A DNA stretch of 64,000 nt from Rodentibacter caecimuris. GTDB taxonomy: Bacteria > Pseudomonadota > Gammaproteobacteria > Enterobacterales > Pasteurellaceae. Where the stretch lies: positions 24,876 to 88,875 of the forward strand of contig MLAA01000023.1 of the NCBI GenBank assembly GCA_001998905.1. The letters are read 5' to 3'. The position numbers were made by a program, and so were the translations under genes. This document shows positions 19,949-30,062 of the stretch, one piece after another (the first letter of the stretch is position 1; every line of letters begins with the position of its first letter). The notes beneath the pieces were generated by a model. That model saw only the letters and a list, made by a program, of their open reading frames with translations. It was not told the origin of the DNA and made no database searches.

Positions 19949-21232
19949 ATGAACAAAAATATACTGATTATTGGTTTTATGCTGTTTGCCATCTTTTTTG
20001 GTGCAGGTAATTTAGTTTTTCCGCCTAAGCTAGGCTTTGAAAGTGGTGCTGACTTTTGGATTTCTATCAGCGGTTTCATTTTAACTGGGGTTGGGTTACC
20101 CTTGTTAGCGATTATTGTGGCTTCCTCTTATGAAGGGGGATATAAAAAAGCATTAGCAACTATTCATCCGGCAATTTCTGTTTTATTATTAAGTGCTATC
20201 TATTTGACGATTGGGCCATTTTTTGCTATTCCAAGAACAGGGGCAACAGCTTATGATCTTGCGATTGTTCCTTTCTTAGGGGGGATAGACAATACTTCTT
20301 TATTTATTTTTTCACTTGTCTATTTTGGTATTACCCTTTGGTTAAGTTTGAATCCGACTAAAATGGTCGATCGGATCGGTGCGATTTTAACGCCAGCATT
20401 ACTTATTTCTATTTTGGCGCTTATTATTAAATCCGTCTATCTATTTGCAGATCAAGATTATGTTTCAACTGCTTCTGCTGGATCTTTCCCATTTGTTTCC
20501 GGAATGCTGGAAGGATATCAAACCATGGATGCATTAGCTGCTTTTGCTTTTTCGGTGATAGTAATTAATGCGGTTAAAGCGAAAAGTAGTGATGAGACTC
20601 AATTAATGCGAAAAACGGTGAGCGCCAGTGTGGTTGCTTCTGTAGCATTAGGTAGTATTTATGTAGCCATCGGTTGGATTGGAAATAGTGTTCCACTATC
20701 GTCGGAAACACTTGCAGAAGTATCAAATAATGGACAGCATCTAGGTACGTTTATTCTAAATACTGTAACAACACAAGCTTTTGGTGAGCTTGGTCGTATG
20801 ATATTAGGAATTATCGTAACTTTAGCTTGTTTAACCACATCGATTGGTCTGGTTGTGGCAACTTCTTCTTATTTTAACTCAATTTATCCAATGTTATCTT
20901 ACAGAACTTATGTTGTAATTTTTACTTTAATCGGTTTTGGTTTAGCAAATCAGGGATTAAATGCAGTGATTGCAAAATCTATTCCGGTATTGTTGGTGCT
21001 TTACCCGATTGCAATGACTGCACTATTGGTTTTAGCTATTAATTTAATCTTTCCACTTCCTAAATTATCACAAGCCCTGGCGATTATTTTAGTTTGTATT
21101 GTCGCTGTTTTATCTGCGTATGGAGTAGAGGCGATGAATAATTTGCCGCTTAAAGACTATTCAATGGAATGGATTTTATTTGGTGTACTGGGGATTGTAT
21201 TGGGGTTTTTTGGTAAAAAAATGCAAAACTAA
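19949..21232 (+). CDS. brnQ: Branched-chain amino acid:cation symporter BrnQ
   Basis: The 427-residue protein has about 12 membrane segments and belongs to the LIVCS family, which imports leucine, isoleucine and valine with Na+ or H+. The N-terminal FMLFAIFFGAGNLVFPPKLG and the later PFFAIPRTGATAYD are diagnostic. It is a single gene between uup and thrS and is followed by an uptake-signal inverted repeat. Confidence 0.94.
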   Translation: MNKNILIIGFMLFAIFFGAGNLVFPPKLGFESGADFWISISGFILTGVGLPLLAIIVASSYEGGYKKALATIHPAISVLLLSAIYLTIGPFFAIPRTGATAYDLAIVPFLGGIDNTSLFIFSLVYFGITLWLSLNPTKMVDRIGAILTPALLISILALIIKSVYLFADQDYVSTASAGSFPFVSGMLEGYQTMDALAAFAFSVIVINAVKAKSSDETQLMRKTVSASVVASVALGSIYVAIGWIGNSVPLSSETLAEVSNNGQHLGTFILNTVTTQAFGELGRMILGIIVTLACLTTSIGLVVATSSYFNSIYPMLSYRTYVVIFTLIGFGLANQGLNAVIAKSIPVLLVLYPIAMTALLVLAINLIFPLPKLSQALAIILVCIVAVLSAYGVEAMNNLPLKDYSMEWILFGVLGIVLGFFGKKMQN

Positions 21233-21324
21233 ATTGCTGAGGTCATTCAATAGACGAAAAGAGTTTATCTCTCCGTTTTACTTATGGGACTTAACAGCGA
21301 TTTAAGAAAGTGATAAAATTTACT

Positions 21325-21368
21325 ACCGCACTTTTTTTTGCTCATTGTAAGAGCGAATAAAGTGCGGT
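21325..21368 (+). terminator. Uptake-signal inverted repeat after brnQ
   Basis: ACCGCACTTT (21325-21334) and AAAGTGCGGT (21359-21368) form a 10-bp stem with a 24-nt loop, followed by TAGTTTTTC. Both arms contain perfect uptake signals. It lies about 90 bp after the brnQ stop and before the thrS leader. Confidence 0.65.
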
Positions 21369-21396
21369 TAGTTTTTCTATTATTTTTAATGAACAA

Positions 21397-21417
21397 GTAA
21401 CCTTTCGTATGGGTTAC
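21397..21417 (+). promoter_or_regulatory. thrS translational operator: hairpin imitating the tRNA-Thr anticodon arm
   Basis: A 7-bp stem GTAACCT/GGGTTAC (one U-G pair) closes a loop of exactly 7 nt, UUCGUAU (21404-21410). Mapped on an anticodon loop this gives U33, C34-G35-U36 (a threonine anticodon) and A37. It lies just upstream of the thrS Shine-Dalgarno, with the ATG 19 bp beyond its right arm. In E. coli, ThrRS represses its own translation by binding an anticodon-like arm at the matching place, so the same control is inferred here. Confidence 0.75.
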
Positions 21418-21436
21418 CACTGTATAAGGATTTAAA

Positions 21437-23368
21437 ATGCCAATTATTACTTTACCAGATGGCTCTCAACGCCAATTCGATAACCCCATTTCAGTAATAG
21501 AGGTTGCCCAAAGTATCGGGACAGGTTTAGCAAAAGCTACTATTGCAGGTAGGGTGAATGGGATTCGCCGTGATGCATCAGATATTATTAGTGAAGATGC
21601 AACGCTTGAAATTATTACCGCTAAAGATGAAGACGGTTTGGAGATTATTCGCCATTCAACGGCGCATTTACTTGGACACGCAATTAAACAACTTTTTCCC
21701 GGTGTAAAAATGGCTATCGGGCCAACTATTGATAATGGTTTCTATTACGATATTGATTTAGATAGATCTTTAACTCAAGAGGATCTTGATGCTCTTGAAA
21801 AACGAATGTTGGAATTGGCAAAAACCAATTATGATGTGATTAAAATGCCGGTAAGTTGGCAGGAAGCTCGCGATACTTTTGAGGCGCGTGGTGAGCCGTA
21901 TAAAATGGCGATTTTAGATGAAAATATTAGCAAAGATGATCGTCCAGCGCTTTATCATCATGAAGAATATATTGATATGTGTCGTGGTCCTCATGTGCCA
22001 AATATGCGTTTTTGCCACCATTTTAAATTACAAAAAGTAGCCGGTGCGTATTGGCGGGGCGACAGTAAAAATAAAATGTTGCAGCGTATCTATGGAACAG
22101 CTTGGGCTGATAAAAAACAACTTGCTGATTATTTGCATCGTTTAGAAGAAGCGGCAAAACGTGACCATCGTAAAATTGGTAAAGCTTTAGATTTATACCA
22201 TATGCAGGAAGAAGCGCCTGGAATGGTATTTTGGCATAATGACGGTTGGACAATTTTCCGTGAATTGGAAACATTCGTGCGTACGAAATTAAAAGAGTAC
22301 GATTATCAAGAAGTGAAAGGTCCGTTTATGATGGATCGTGTATTATGGGAGAAAACTGGCCATTGGCAGAATTATGGTGAGATGATGTTTACTACTCAAT
22401 CAGAAAATCGCGAGTATGCCATTAAACCAATGAACTGCCCAGGACACGTTCAAATTTTTAATCAAGGATTAAAATCGTATCGTGATTTACCGCTTCGTAT
22501 GGCTGAGTTCGGTTCTTGTCATCGTAATGAACCATCCGGTTCGCTTCATGGCTTAATGCGTGTGCGTGGATTTACTCAAGATGATGCGCATATTTTCTGC
22601 ACGGAAGAACAGATCGAAAGTGAAGTGAGTAGTTGTATTCGTATGGTGTATGATATTTACAGCACGTTCGGATTTAGTGATATTTATGTGAAATTATCTA
22701 CTCGTCCGGAAAATCGTATTGGTTCAGATGAAATTTGGGATAGAGCGGAAGCAGATTTAGCTAGTGCGCTGAAAAATATCGGATTAACCTACGAGATTCA
22801 AGAAGGAGAAGGGGCATTCTACGGACCTAAACTTGAATTTGCATTGCGCGATAGTTTAGATCGTGAATGGCAATGCGGTACGGTACAACTAGATTTTTCC
22901 TTGCCAAGCCGTTTAAATGCTTCTTATGTTGCGGAAGATAATGATCGTAAAACACCGGTCATGATTCACCGAGCGATTTTAGGTTCACTTGAACGTTTTA
23001 TTGGAATTATTACAGAAGAATATGCGGGTTTCTTCCCCGCATGGCTTGCACCTACCCAAGTGGTTGTAATGAATATTACCGATAGTCAAGCAGGCTATGT
23101 GAAGAATGTAGTAAAAGCGCTGTCTGATGCGGGTATTCGGGTTAAATCCGATTTGCGTAACGAAAAAGTTGGTTTCAAAGTTCGTGAACATACATTGCGT
23201 CGAGTGCCTTATATGCTTGTGTGTGGTGATAAAGAAATCGAGGCTGGTAAGGTTGCTGTACGTACTCGTAAAGGCGCCGATCTAGGCACGTTTACTGTAG
23301 AAGAATTTGCTGAAATACTAAAAAAACAAATTCGTGGGCGTGAATTGAAATTAGTTGGTGAAGAATAG
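21437..23368 (+). CDS. thrS: Threonyl-tRNA synthetase
   Basis: The 643-residue class II synthetase is full length. In order it has the N-terminal TGS domain (1-62), the editing domain with [14 protein letters not shown], the catalytic core with motif 2 ([15 protein letters not shown]) and motif 3 ([17 protein letters not shown]), and the C-terminal anticodon-binding domain (from about 535, [19 protein letters not shown]). Zinc ligands are expected in the core ([10 protein letters not shown]). An anticodon-arm-like hairpin lies directly upstream, as expected for autoregulation. Confidence 0.98.
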   Translation: MPIITLPDGSQRQFDNPISVIEVAQSIGTGLAKATIAGRVNGIRRDASDIISEDATLEIITAKDEDGLEIIRHSTAHLLGHAIKQLFPGVKMAIGPTIDNGFYYDIDLDRSLTQEDLDALEKRMLELAKTNYDVIKMPVSWQEARDTFEARGEPYKMAILDENISKDDRPALYHHEEYIDMCRGPHVPNMRFCHHFKLQKVAGAYWRGDSKNKMLQRIYGTAWADKKQLADYLHRLEEAAKRDHRKIGKALDLYHMQEEAPGMVFWHNDGWTIFRELETFVRTKLKEYDYQEVKGPFMMDRVLWEKTGHWQNYGEMMFTTQSENREYAIKPMNCPGHVQIFNQGLKSYRDLPLRMAEFGSCHRNEPSGSLHGLMRVRGFTQDDAHIFCTEEQIESEVSSCIRMVYDIYSTFGFSDIYVKLSTRPENRIGSDEIWDRAEADLASALKNIGLTYEIQEGEGAFYGPKLEFALRDSLDREWQCGTVQLDFSLPSRLNASYVAEDNDRKTPVMIHRAILGSLERFIGIITEEYAGFFPAWLAPTQVVVMNITDSQAGYVKNVVKALSDAGIRVKSDLRNEKVGFKVREHTLRRVPYMLVCGDKEIEAGKVAVRTRKGADLGTFTVEEFAEILKKQIRGRELKLVGEE

Positions 23369-23418
23369 TTCTTTGCAGCACCCAGTTTATTAGTCGTTTG
23401 GAATAAAAATTCGAGGTG

Positions 23419-23455
23419 AAAAAGCATCTTATTTTGTTAATAAGATGCTTTTTAT
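23419..23455 (+). terminator. Terminator of thrS
   Basis: A perfect 15-bp stem AAAAAGCATCTTATT/AATAAGATGCTTTTT (23419-23433 with 23439-23453) has a 5-nt loop. Confidence 0.9.
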
Positions 23456-23466
23456 TACTAGTGGAA

Positions 23467-24083
23467 AACCACCTTCTGTAAAGATGGCTATCAGCTTAAA
23501 AGACTTTGTCTGAATAAATCGATTCATAGAATATTTTTTGGAAGTTATCCTCATAACTAACATGAGCAAAACGTATGAGTTGATTTAAGAAACCATCGTA
23601 TGTGATTGGCATTGTCAATATTATTTATTATGAACCTCGAAATGTCGTTTTAGGATATTAAAAGACAAAGTAGGTAGGAAGCGTTAAGCTAAGGATTTTA
23701 TATGAATAGCTGAAAATAGAATAGAGTTAAATATGCAAACCGCATGTCTATTTGTTGGTTAATTTGGCGGAAGATATCCGTGTCAGAAGTAATGGGACCT
23801 TTAAAGGGTAGAACCGGCTATAAGATTATTCAATAAGTTTCCGTATTTAAGGAAGAACAAATTATGGAATAATCGCTTTTGAACAAGAGAAGTTACTACA
23901 TAGATAGCCTAGTCGATGCAGAAATGATAGAAAGATATGTGAAGTAGCAAGAGAAATATGTTTAAAGATAAGCAATGAAGCCTTTCAACGATGTAAAATT
24001 CGGATTCTAAGGATCGGAATTTAGAATCGCGCCTAATGGGGAGTTAATCAAGGCCACCTTCTATTATGAAGGTGGATTTTTAT
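23467..24083 (+). mobile_element. Decayed IS200/IS605-family insertion sequence (copy A)
   Basis: The roughly 600-bp region has a broken hairpin at its left end (ACCACCTTC at 23468-23476 facing a degenerate partner AAGATGGCT) and an intact one at its right end (CCACCTTC/GAAGGTGG, 24054-24061 with 24068-24075). Between them is a degenerate IS200-type transposase. IS200-family elements have hairpins near both ends and no inverted terminal repeats, which fits. Its left 200 bp is clearly related to the sequence at 63350-63554. The right hairpin with its T run also lies directly after ribA (minus strand) and may act as a terminator. Confidence 0.75.
23562..23965 (+). pseudogene. tnpA: IS200-type transposase TnpA, degenerate
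   Basis: Pieces of a TnpA_IS200 (Y1, HUH-fold) transposase can be read in order across three frames: a start-like MSKTYELI, then TSKCRFRILKDKVG, HVYLLVN (the HUH motif, with the second His changed to Tyr at 23743-23751), VMGPLKGRTGYKII, KFPYLRKNKLWNNRF and DSLVDAEMIERYVK-QEKYV near the end. At least five stops and several frameshifts separate them. The intact protein would be about 135-140 residues. It cannot be functional. Confidence 0.75.
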
Positions 24084-24731
24084 CTAAATTACTTCATCTT
24101 CACAAAATTGGCAATTCATTAAATGTTCTTGGTTATTGTGAACAATATAATGCCCCATTTTTTTCGCTTTAGTATCTAAATATTTGGTATTGTAGCGATT
24201 TTCCCCAACATTTAGAGGAACACGTTCCACAACGTTAATACCTGCTTTTTTCATTGTTTCAACTTTTTTAGGGTTATTTGTCATTAAACGAACTTGAGTA
24301 ACGCCAAGTTGTTCAAAGATATCTGCACAAACTTCAAAATTACGTTCATCAGCTTTGAAACCAAGTGCCAAGTTGGCTTCAATCGTATCCATACCTTGAT
24401 CTTGTAATGAATAAGCGCGAATTTTGTTAATTAGCCCGATTCCTCTTCCTTCTTCGCGGTGATAAATTAAGATACCTCGACCTTCTTCACTAATTTGTTG
24501 TAATGCGGTAGCAAGTTGAAAGCCACAATCGCATTTTAAACTATGTAAAGCATCTCCTGTTAAACATTCGGAATGAATTCGTGCTAAAACTGGTTTTGTA
24601 TTATCGGAAATATCTCCAAAAACAAGCGCAACATGTTCTTTTTTTGTATCGGGAAATTCAAATCCGACAAGGCGGAAAATACCAAATTCAGTCGGCAGAT
24701 TTGCTTGTGCGACAAGCTGAATTTTCGACAT
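24084..24731 (-). CDS. ribA: GTP cyclohydrolase II
   Basis: The 215-residue enzyme opens the riboflavin pathway by converting GTP to 2,5-diamino-6-ribosylamino-pyrimidinone phosphate, formate and pyrophosphate. The three zinc cysteines are visible (Cys56, Cys67, Cys69 in [16 protein letters not shown]), as is the GTP-binding [18 protein letters not shown]. It is a stand-alone RibA, not fused to RibB. AAGGAT precedes the ATG. It is divergent from pgpB, and the IS200-relic hairpin lies directly after its stop. Confidence 0.96.
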   Translation of the reverse strand: MSKIQLVAQANLPTEFGIFRLVGFEFPDTKKEHVALVFGDISDNTKPVLARIHSECLTGDALHSLKCDCGFQLATALQQISEEGRGILIYHREEGRGIGLINKIRAYSLQDQGMDTIEANLALGFKADERNFEVCADIFEQLGVTQVRLMTNNPKKVETMKKAGINVVERVPLNVGENRYNTKYLDTKAKKMGHYIVHNNQEHLMNCQFCEDEVI

Positions 24732-24803
24732 AAGTTATCCTTATTCTTTATTCTAAATTCTGTTAAAATGTGTGCCTTTGTGATTCTTTATCAAGGGGCG
24801 ACA

Positions 24804-25538
24804 ATGCTAAAAAGGCTGTCATTATATACTGTATTACTCTGTCTTGTACCGTTTTTTATTTGGGGGCTAGGTTATCAATGGAATGGTAATAAACAATTAA
24901 TAGAAGCAGATTTTTGGCTTTATTTATTGACTGAAACAGGTAGTGTGCCGTATGCATTAATTACTTGTGCGGTATTGGCGCTATTATTCCGTTTTTTATT
25001 TGTTGATACTAAGCAATGGATAATTGGTGTGTGTATAATGGCATTGGCTGTTATTGTAACACAAGGGGCAAAAAGCGGGTTAAAAGCACTTTTTGCCGAA
25101 CCTCGCCCTTTTGTTGCTTATCTTGTTGAGCAAACTCAAACGACAGTGAGTGAATTTTATCAAGCTAAACGTGATAGTCGAGCAGAAATTGTACATAACT
25201 TTTACGTTGAAAAAAATGATACGCCAATTTGGTTACGGCAACACTATGAAAATGAAACTGGCTATTCTTTTCCTTCTGGACATGCTATTTTTGCAGCAAC
25301 TTGGCTAATGTTGGCGGTAGGATTTACTCGCTTATTAGGTAATCGATCTAAAAAAGCCAAATTATTAGTTGGCGGATTGTCTGTTTGGGCACTATTAATG
25401 TTGATAAGCAGAATAAGATTAGGGATGCACTATCCGGTAGATCTTTTAGCTGCAATTATAGTTTCATTATTAGTACATATTATATTTTTTAAAATAGTTG
25501 AGAAAAAAGCGATTTTTATCAAAAAACCATCTATCTAA
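24804..25538 (+). CDS. pgpB: Phosphatidylglycerophosphatase B / PAP2 family membrane phosphatase
   Basis: The 244-residue membrane protein contains the three PAP2 phosphatase motifs: KSGLKALFAEPRPF, YSFPSGHAIF and SRIRLGMHYPVDLLA (catalytic His in SGH and in MHYP). PgpB removes phosphate from phosphatidylglycerophosphate and undecaprenyl pyrophosphate on the periplasmic side. The frame is open further upstream, but the ATG at 24804 is chosen because AAGGGG lies just before it and the hydrophobic N-terminus begins there. It is divergent from ribA. Confidence 0.88.
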   Translation: MLKRLSLYTVLLCLVPFFIWGLGYQWNGNKQLIEADFWLYLLTETGSVPYALITCAVLALLFRFLFVDTKQWIIGVCIMALAVIVTQGAKSGLKALFAEPRPFVAYLVEQTQTTVSEFYQAKRDSRAEIVHNFYVEKNDTPIWLRQHYENETGYSFPSGHAIFAATWLMLAVGFTRLLGNRSKKAKLLVGGLSVWALLMLISRIRLGMHYPVDLLAAIIVSLLVHIIFFKIVEKKAIFIKKPSI

Positions 25539-25588
25539 CAAAGTAAAATAGCACCCAAATTAACAGTGCTTTTCGCTAAGGAGCATTT

Positions 25589-26497
25589 ATGTATTATGGC
25601 ATTGATATCGGTGGAACTAAAATAGAGTTAGCTGCTTTTAACGAAAAACTAGAAAAGCAGTATTCGGAACGAGTGCCTACTCCACAAACTAAATATGAAG
25701 ATTGGTTGGACGCAGTAGCTGGTTTAGTACAGCGTGCAGACCAATATTTTGGTAGCAAGGGAACAGCGGGATTAGGTGTACCGGGTTTTGTGAATCATCA
25801 GACTGGTTTAGCAGAGATTACTAATATTCGCGTTGCTGACGGTAAACCAATTTTATTAGATCTTGAAAATCGGCTTGAACGGGAAGTAAGAGCGGAAAAT
25901 GATGCAAATTGCTTTGCTTTGTCTGAAGCTTGGGATGAAGAGAATGTTAAATTTTCGTCCGTATTAGGGTTAATTCTAGGAACAGGATTTGGCGGTGGTT
26001 TTGTATTAAATGGTAAAGTTCATTCTGGGCAAGTGGGGATGGCGGGTGAGTTAGGACATCTTCAATTAAATTACCATGCGCTAAAATTATTAGGTTGGGA
26101 TAGTGCACCGATTTATAATTGTGGTTGTGGTAATCGTGCCTGCTTAGATACTTATCTATCTGGACGTGGTTTTGAAATGTTATATCGCGATTTAAAAGGC
26201 GAAGCGTTACCTGCTAAAGAAATTATTAATCGTTTTTATCATGGCGAACAAAGTGCGGTCGATTTTGTTAATACTTTTATTAAACTTTGCGCGATTTCAA
26301 TAGGAAATATTATTACAGCATTTGATCCACATTTGATCGTACTGGGAGGCGGGTTATCAAATTTTGATTATTTATATGAGGCTTTACCAAGCACTTTACC
26401 GCCTTATTTAATGAGAACAGCGAAAGTGCCGTCTATTAAGAAAGCGAAACACGGTGATTCGGGTGGTGTACGAGGTGCGGCAGCATTATTTTTATAA
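25589..26497 (+). CDS. nagK: N-acetyl-D-glucosamine kinase
   Basis: The 302-residue ROK-family kinase phosphorylates GlcNAc to GlcNAc-6-P in amino-sugar recycling or scavenging. It has the N-terminal [12 protein letters not shown] phosphate loop, the [17 protein letters not shown] region ([16 protein letters not shown]) and the ROK zinc site ([19 protein letters not shown]). It matches E. coli NagK closely along the whole length ([20 protein letters not shown]-like [14 protein letters not shown]). An uptake signal lies at 26251-26259. AAGGAG precedes the ATG. Confidence 0.93.
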   Translation: MYYGIDIGGTKIELAAFNEKLEKQYSERVPTPQTKYEDWLDAVAGLVQRADQYFGSKGTAGLGVPGFVNHQTGLAEITNIRVADGKPILLDLENRLEREVRAENDANCFALSEAWDEENVKFSSVLGLILGTGFGGGFVLNGKVHSGQVGMAGELGHLQLNYHALKLLGWDSAPIYNCGCGNRACLDTYLSGRGFEMLYRDLKGEALPAKEIINRFYHGEQSAVDFVNTFIKLCAISIGNIITAFDPHLIVLGGGLSNFDYLYEALPSTLPPYLMRTAKVPSIKKAKHGDSGGVRGAAALFL

Positions 26498-26654
26498 TAG
26501 TAATTTTATTTAAACATTGGATAAAATCTAAAATATTGAATTATTTTTAGATTTTATCTTTTTTATTTTTAAGAAAGTAAATTTTATGTTAAAAAGGGTC
26601 GTATTTTTTTATTTTTTAGATAAAAATACTTTCTTTTTTTACGGAGGTTTTTTC

Positions 26655-28094
26655 ATGATTACAGACTTAGGGAACGCGATTGAAGGGCTATTAAATTGGG
26701 TTGTTACTCATTTTGATGAGCCTTTGTGGAATATTACTATTATTGTTTTGTTAGGGGTCGGAATCTTTTTTACCCTTACGACGGCATTTGTACAGCTACG
26801 GTTATTTCCAGCCAGTATTCGGGAAATGTGGTTTGGACGTGCAGCAGAGGGAAATTCATTAACACCTTTTCAGGCTTTTGCAACGGGGTTAGCTAGTCGG
26901 GTTGGTGTAGGCAATATTGGTGGTGTCGCGACAGCCATTGCGTTAGGTGGAGAAGGTGCAGTTTTTTGGATGTGGCTAACTGCATTTATCGGTATGTCTA
27001 GTGCTTTTGCAGAATCAACATTGGCACAGCTCTTTAAAATTCAGGATAAAGACGGTTCGTTTCGTGGTGGACCCGCTTATTATATTACTCAAGGACTACG
27101 TTCCCGTTGGTTAGCAGTATGCTTTGCTTTAACCTTAATTTTTACTTTTGGTTTTGCTTTTAATTCTGTTCAATCTAATTCCATTGTTGAGGCAACAAGC
27201 AATGCTTGGGATTGGAAAGGAGAATATGTTGGCATTGTATTAGTTGTATTAACAGCATTGATTATTTTTGGTGGAATTAAACGCATTGCCGTAGTATCAA
27301 GCAGCATAGTACCGATGATGGCTTTATTTTACTTGATTATGGCGGTGATTATTTTAGGTATGAATATCGAAATGATTCCGACCGTAATTAGTAATATAGT
27401 AAAAAGTGCATTTAACTTTGAAGCTGCTGCGGGGGGGATGTTTGGTGCGATGGTCTCCAAAGCAATGATGATGGGGATCAAGCGTGGTCTATTTTCAAAT
27501 GAAGCTGGTATGGGATCGGCACCGAATGCTGCCGCATCGGCACATGTTAAACATCCTGTCAGTCAAGGTTTGGTTCAAATGCTAGGTGTTTTTGTGGATA
27601 CCATGGTTGTTTGTACCTGCACAGCAGTTATTATCTTGCTATCAAATAATTATGGTGGAGAAGAATTAAAAAGTATTTCATTGACACAAACTGCTTTGCA
27701 ATATCACGTCGGGGAATTTGGTTTACATTTCCTTGCATTTATTTTGTTATTGTTTGCTTATTCTTCTATTATCGGTAACTATGCTTATGCGGAAAGTAAT
27801 GTTCGCTTTATTAGAAATCGTCCGTGGGTTGTATTTCTATTTCGTTTGGTTGTTTTGTTTTTTGTGTATTTCGGTGCAGTGAAATCGGGAAATGTGGTGT
27901 GGAGTTTTGCCGATACGGTGATGGCCGTTATGGCATTAATTAATTTAGTCGCAATTGTATTACTTTCACCAGTGGTATGGAAATTGATGAAAGATTATCA
28001 GAAACAGCTAAAAGCGGGTAAACAGCCGGAATTCAAGATTGAAGAGTATCCAGAGTTAAGAAAACGTATTTTTGATCATCGCATTTGGAAATAA
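26655..28094 (+). CDS. Alanine/glycine:cation symporter (AGCS family)
   Basis: This 479-residue sodium-coupled amino-acid symporter has about 10-11 membrane segments. Family signatures are TGLASRVGVGNIGGVATAIALGG and later GLFSNEAGMGSAPNAAASA (shown in part). The start is set at 26655 because a GGAGG at 26643-26647 is 7 bp upstream. The frame extends upstream over a low-complexity A/T-rich stretch that is unlikely to be translated. The exact substrate (alanine, glycine or both) is not decidable. It is a single gene with its own terminator. Confidence 0.9.
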   Translation: MITDLGNAIEGLLNWVVTHFDEPLWNITIIVLLGVGIFFTLTTAFVQLRLFPASIREMWFGRAAEGNSLTPFQAFATGLASRVGVGNIGGVATAIALGGEGAVFWMWLTAFIGMSSAFAESTLAQLFKIQDKDGSFRGGPAYYITQGLRSRWLAVCFALTLIFTFGFAFNSVQSNSIVEATSNAWDWKGEYVGIVLVVLTALIIFGGIKRIAVVSSSIVPMMALFYLIMAVIILGMNIEMIPTVISNIVKSAFNFEAAAGGMFGAMVSKAMMMGIKRGLFSNEAGMGSAPNAAASAHVKHPVSQGLVQMLGVFVDTMVVCTCTAVIILLSNNYGGEELKSISLTQTALQYHVGEFGLHFLAFILLLFAYSSIIGNYAYAESNVRFIRNRPWVVFLFRLVVLFFVYFGAVKSGNVVWSFADTVMAVMALINLVAIVLLSPVVWKLMKDYQKQLKAGKQPEFKIEEYPELRKRIFDHRIWK

Positions 28095-28111
28095 GAATTG
28101 TTATGACATAG

Positions 28112-28142
28112 AAAATCCCCGCTTTATACACGGGGATTTTAT
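28112..28142 (+). terminator. Terminator of the AGCS symporter gene
   Basis: The stem AAAATCCCCG/CGGGGATTTT (28112-28121 with 28131-28140) has a 9-nt loop, with A runs on the left and T runs on the right. It may also serve the convergent bcr gene. Confidence 0.88.
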
Positions 28143-28173
28143 TATTGATGGAGTTTTTCTATAAAGGTGGATT

Positions 28174-29376
28174 TTACTCTTTTTGATTCCTAGCAGTTTT
28201 ATAACATAGAAAATAATAACAAATTGCTGAGCTAAGTGAACAAAGAGCCATTGCATAGATCATTGGACGTTCGGTATAAAGGGGAATATAAGATAAGGCA
28301 GCTCCAATTAGGGAACCAATTCCAAAACGAGCGGTGCCGGTGATAGCATTTGCTGTTCCCGCCATTTTCGGATATTGGTCTAAAATGGCTGCGGAGGCAT
28401 TGCTACCGATAGTCGATACCATTCCAACAAAAAATGCGATACCAATAGCCATGCTCCATAATCCAAGGGAGAATATTGCAGAAATAGTAAGCCATATTCC
28501 AGCGATAAATTGTAAGCTTAGTCCAATACGAAGCATATTTTCTGAACCGATTTTGGTAACTAAGCGTCCGTTAATAAATGTCATCGTAACCATAACCGTG
28601 ATATTTAGAATAAAAAAATACCCGAAATGTTCAGGAGAAACTCCGAACAACCCAATATAGACTAATGAGCCAGACGTTAAAAAGCAAAACATTCCAGCAA
28701 AAGAGAGTCCGCCGACTAAGACGTAACCCAAAGTCGCTTTATGTGCGATAAGACTAGCAAAGTTTTTAATAACGCCGTAGAAACGTAGAGATACTCGATT
28801 TTCAGGAGCCAAGGTTTCGGGAATTTGTAAACTAACTAAGATGACACATAATAGTCCCATCATCATTAAAGTATAAAAAATAGAGTGCCAATGAAACCAT
28901 TTGGCAATATAGCCACCAGCAATAGGGGCGATAAGGGGAGCTATCATTGAGATAATCATTATCGTGGACATCATTCGAGCAAACTGATTACGTTCGAATA
29001 AGTCTCTTACTAATGCTCCAAGCACGACGGCGGGAGCGGCACCAAATAGTCCTTGTACGAATCGCATCAGGTAAAAATACTGAATATCCATGATTTCTGT
29101 CAATAAAAGCGCCATTATTGCACCACCTGAAATACCAATCAAAATGATAGGCTTTCGTCCGAAGCTATCTGCAACAGGACCCCAGAATAGTTGTCCGAGA
29201 GAAAACCCTAATGTAAATAGTGCTAAGGTCGCTTGTACCTTTTCTTGGGAGACATTAAGATCTTTTGCGATATCAAGGAAGGAGGGGAGGTACATATCAA
29301 TAGATAACGGCGGTAACATTGCCAGTAAACCTAAAATAACAACAAAATATCCGTTTAATCTGTTTTTTTTATTCAT
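28174..29376 (-). CDS. bcr: Bcr/CflA family multidrug efflux transporter
   Basis: This 400-residue MFS transporter of the DHA1 type has 12 membrane segments. The N-terminal LPPLSIDMYLPSFLDIAKDL and LGQLFWGPVADSFGRKPIIL (loop 2-3 motif) are typical of Bcr (bicyclomycin/sulfonamide resistance). Its ATG overlaps the rsuA stop by 4 bp (ATGA), so translation is probably coupled. rsuA-bcr is a conserved gene pair also found in E. coli. Confidence 0.9.
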   Translation of the reverse strand: MNKKNRLNGYFVVILGLLAMLPPLSIDMYLPSFLDIAKDLNVSQEKVQATLALFTLGFSLGQLFWGPVADSFGRKPIILIGISGGAIMALLLTEIMDIQYFYLMRFVQGLFGAAPAVVLGALVRDLFERNQFARMMSTIMIISMIAPLIAPIAGGYIAKWFHWHSIFYTLMMMGLLCVILVSLQIPETLAPENRVSLRFYGVIKNFASLIAHKATLGYVLVGGLSFAGMFCFLTSGSLVYIGLFGVSPEHFGYFFILNITVMVTMTFINGRLVTKIGSENMLRIGLSLQFIAGIWLTISAIFSLGLWSMAIGIAFFVGMVSTIGSNASAAILDQYPKMAGTANAITGTARFGIGSLIGAALSYIPLYTERPMIYAMALCSLSSAICYYFLCYKTARNQKE

Positions 29377-30062
29377 AATATTTTCTCTATTTCGGTTAAA
29401 GGTCTAAATTCACCTTCTGCTAAAGATTCGTCTAATGTTATGTTACCAATTTTCCAACGATGTAAAGCAATAACTTTATTGCCTAGTGCGGCAAACATCC
29501 GCTTTACTTGATGATACCGTCCTTCAGTTATCGTTAAATTTACACAATAATCGTCAAGTATTTCGAGATGAGCAGGCTTAGTCAAGGTTTTTTCTCCTCG
29601 TAACAAGATACCTTTAACAAACTTTTCTTCGTAAAAGGATTCAATGGGATCGGCAAGAGTTACTAAATAAGTTTTTTCACAATAATATTTGGGGGAAGTG
29701 ATACGATGGGACCATTGACCGTCATCCGTTAATAAAATTAATCCGGTCGTATCAACATCTAAGCGACCAACACTATGCAATTTTATTGATAGAGGATAAT
29801 CAAAGAATCGATAGATATTTGGATAATCGGTTTCGTCGTGAGAACAGACATAACCTTGCGGTTTATTTAGCATAAAATATTGCCCGCTTTCGACCCAATT
29901 TAATGGTTTATCTTGGAAATAAATCTCATCTTGAGAGGATACCTTAAATGCACCGTCTTTTACAATTTCTCCGTTAATTCTGACCGCACTTTGGCGTAAT
30001 GACTTTGCTGCTTGAGAACGGGTTAAACCTGTATTTTCCGAAATAAATTTATCTAATCTCAT
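29373..30062 (-). CDS. rsuA: 16S rRNA pseudouridine(516) synthase
   Basis: The 229-residue protein has an N-terminal S4 RNA-binding domain (MRLDKFISENTGLTRSQA) and the pseudouridine synthase domain with the catalytic aspartate in HSVGRLDVDTTGLILLT. The C-terminal GRYHQVKRMFAALGN is also diagnostic. It makes pseudouridine 516 in 16S rRNA. It is the first gene of a pair with bcr (4-bp overlap). An uptake signal lies at 29983-29991. Confidence 0.94.
   Translation of the reverse strand: MRLDKFISENTGLTRSQAAKSLRQSAVRINGEIVKDGAFKVSSQDEIYFQDKPLNWVESGQYFMLNKPQGYVCSHDETDYPNIYRFFDYPLSIKLHSVGRLDVDTTGLILLTDDGQWSHRITSPKYYCEKTYLVTLADPIESFYEEKFVKGILLRGEKTLTKPAHLEILDDYCVNLTITEGRYHQVKRMFAALGNKVIALHRWKIGNITLDESLAEGEFRPLTEIEKIL

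Noticed and set aside
23467..24083. CRISPR-like repeat or tRNA gene in the region after thrS
   Set aside because: There are only two end hairpins and no spaced repeats; transposase fragments explain the region.
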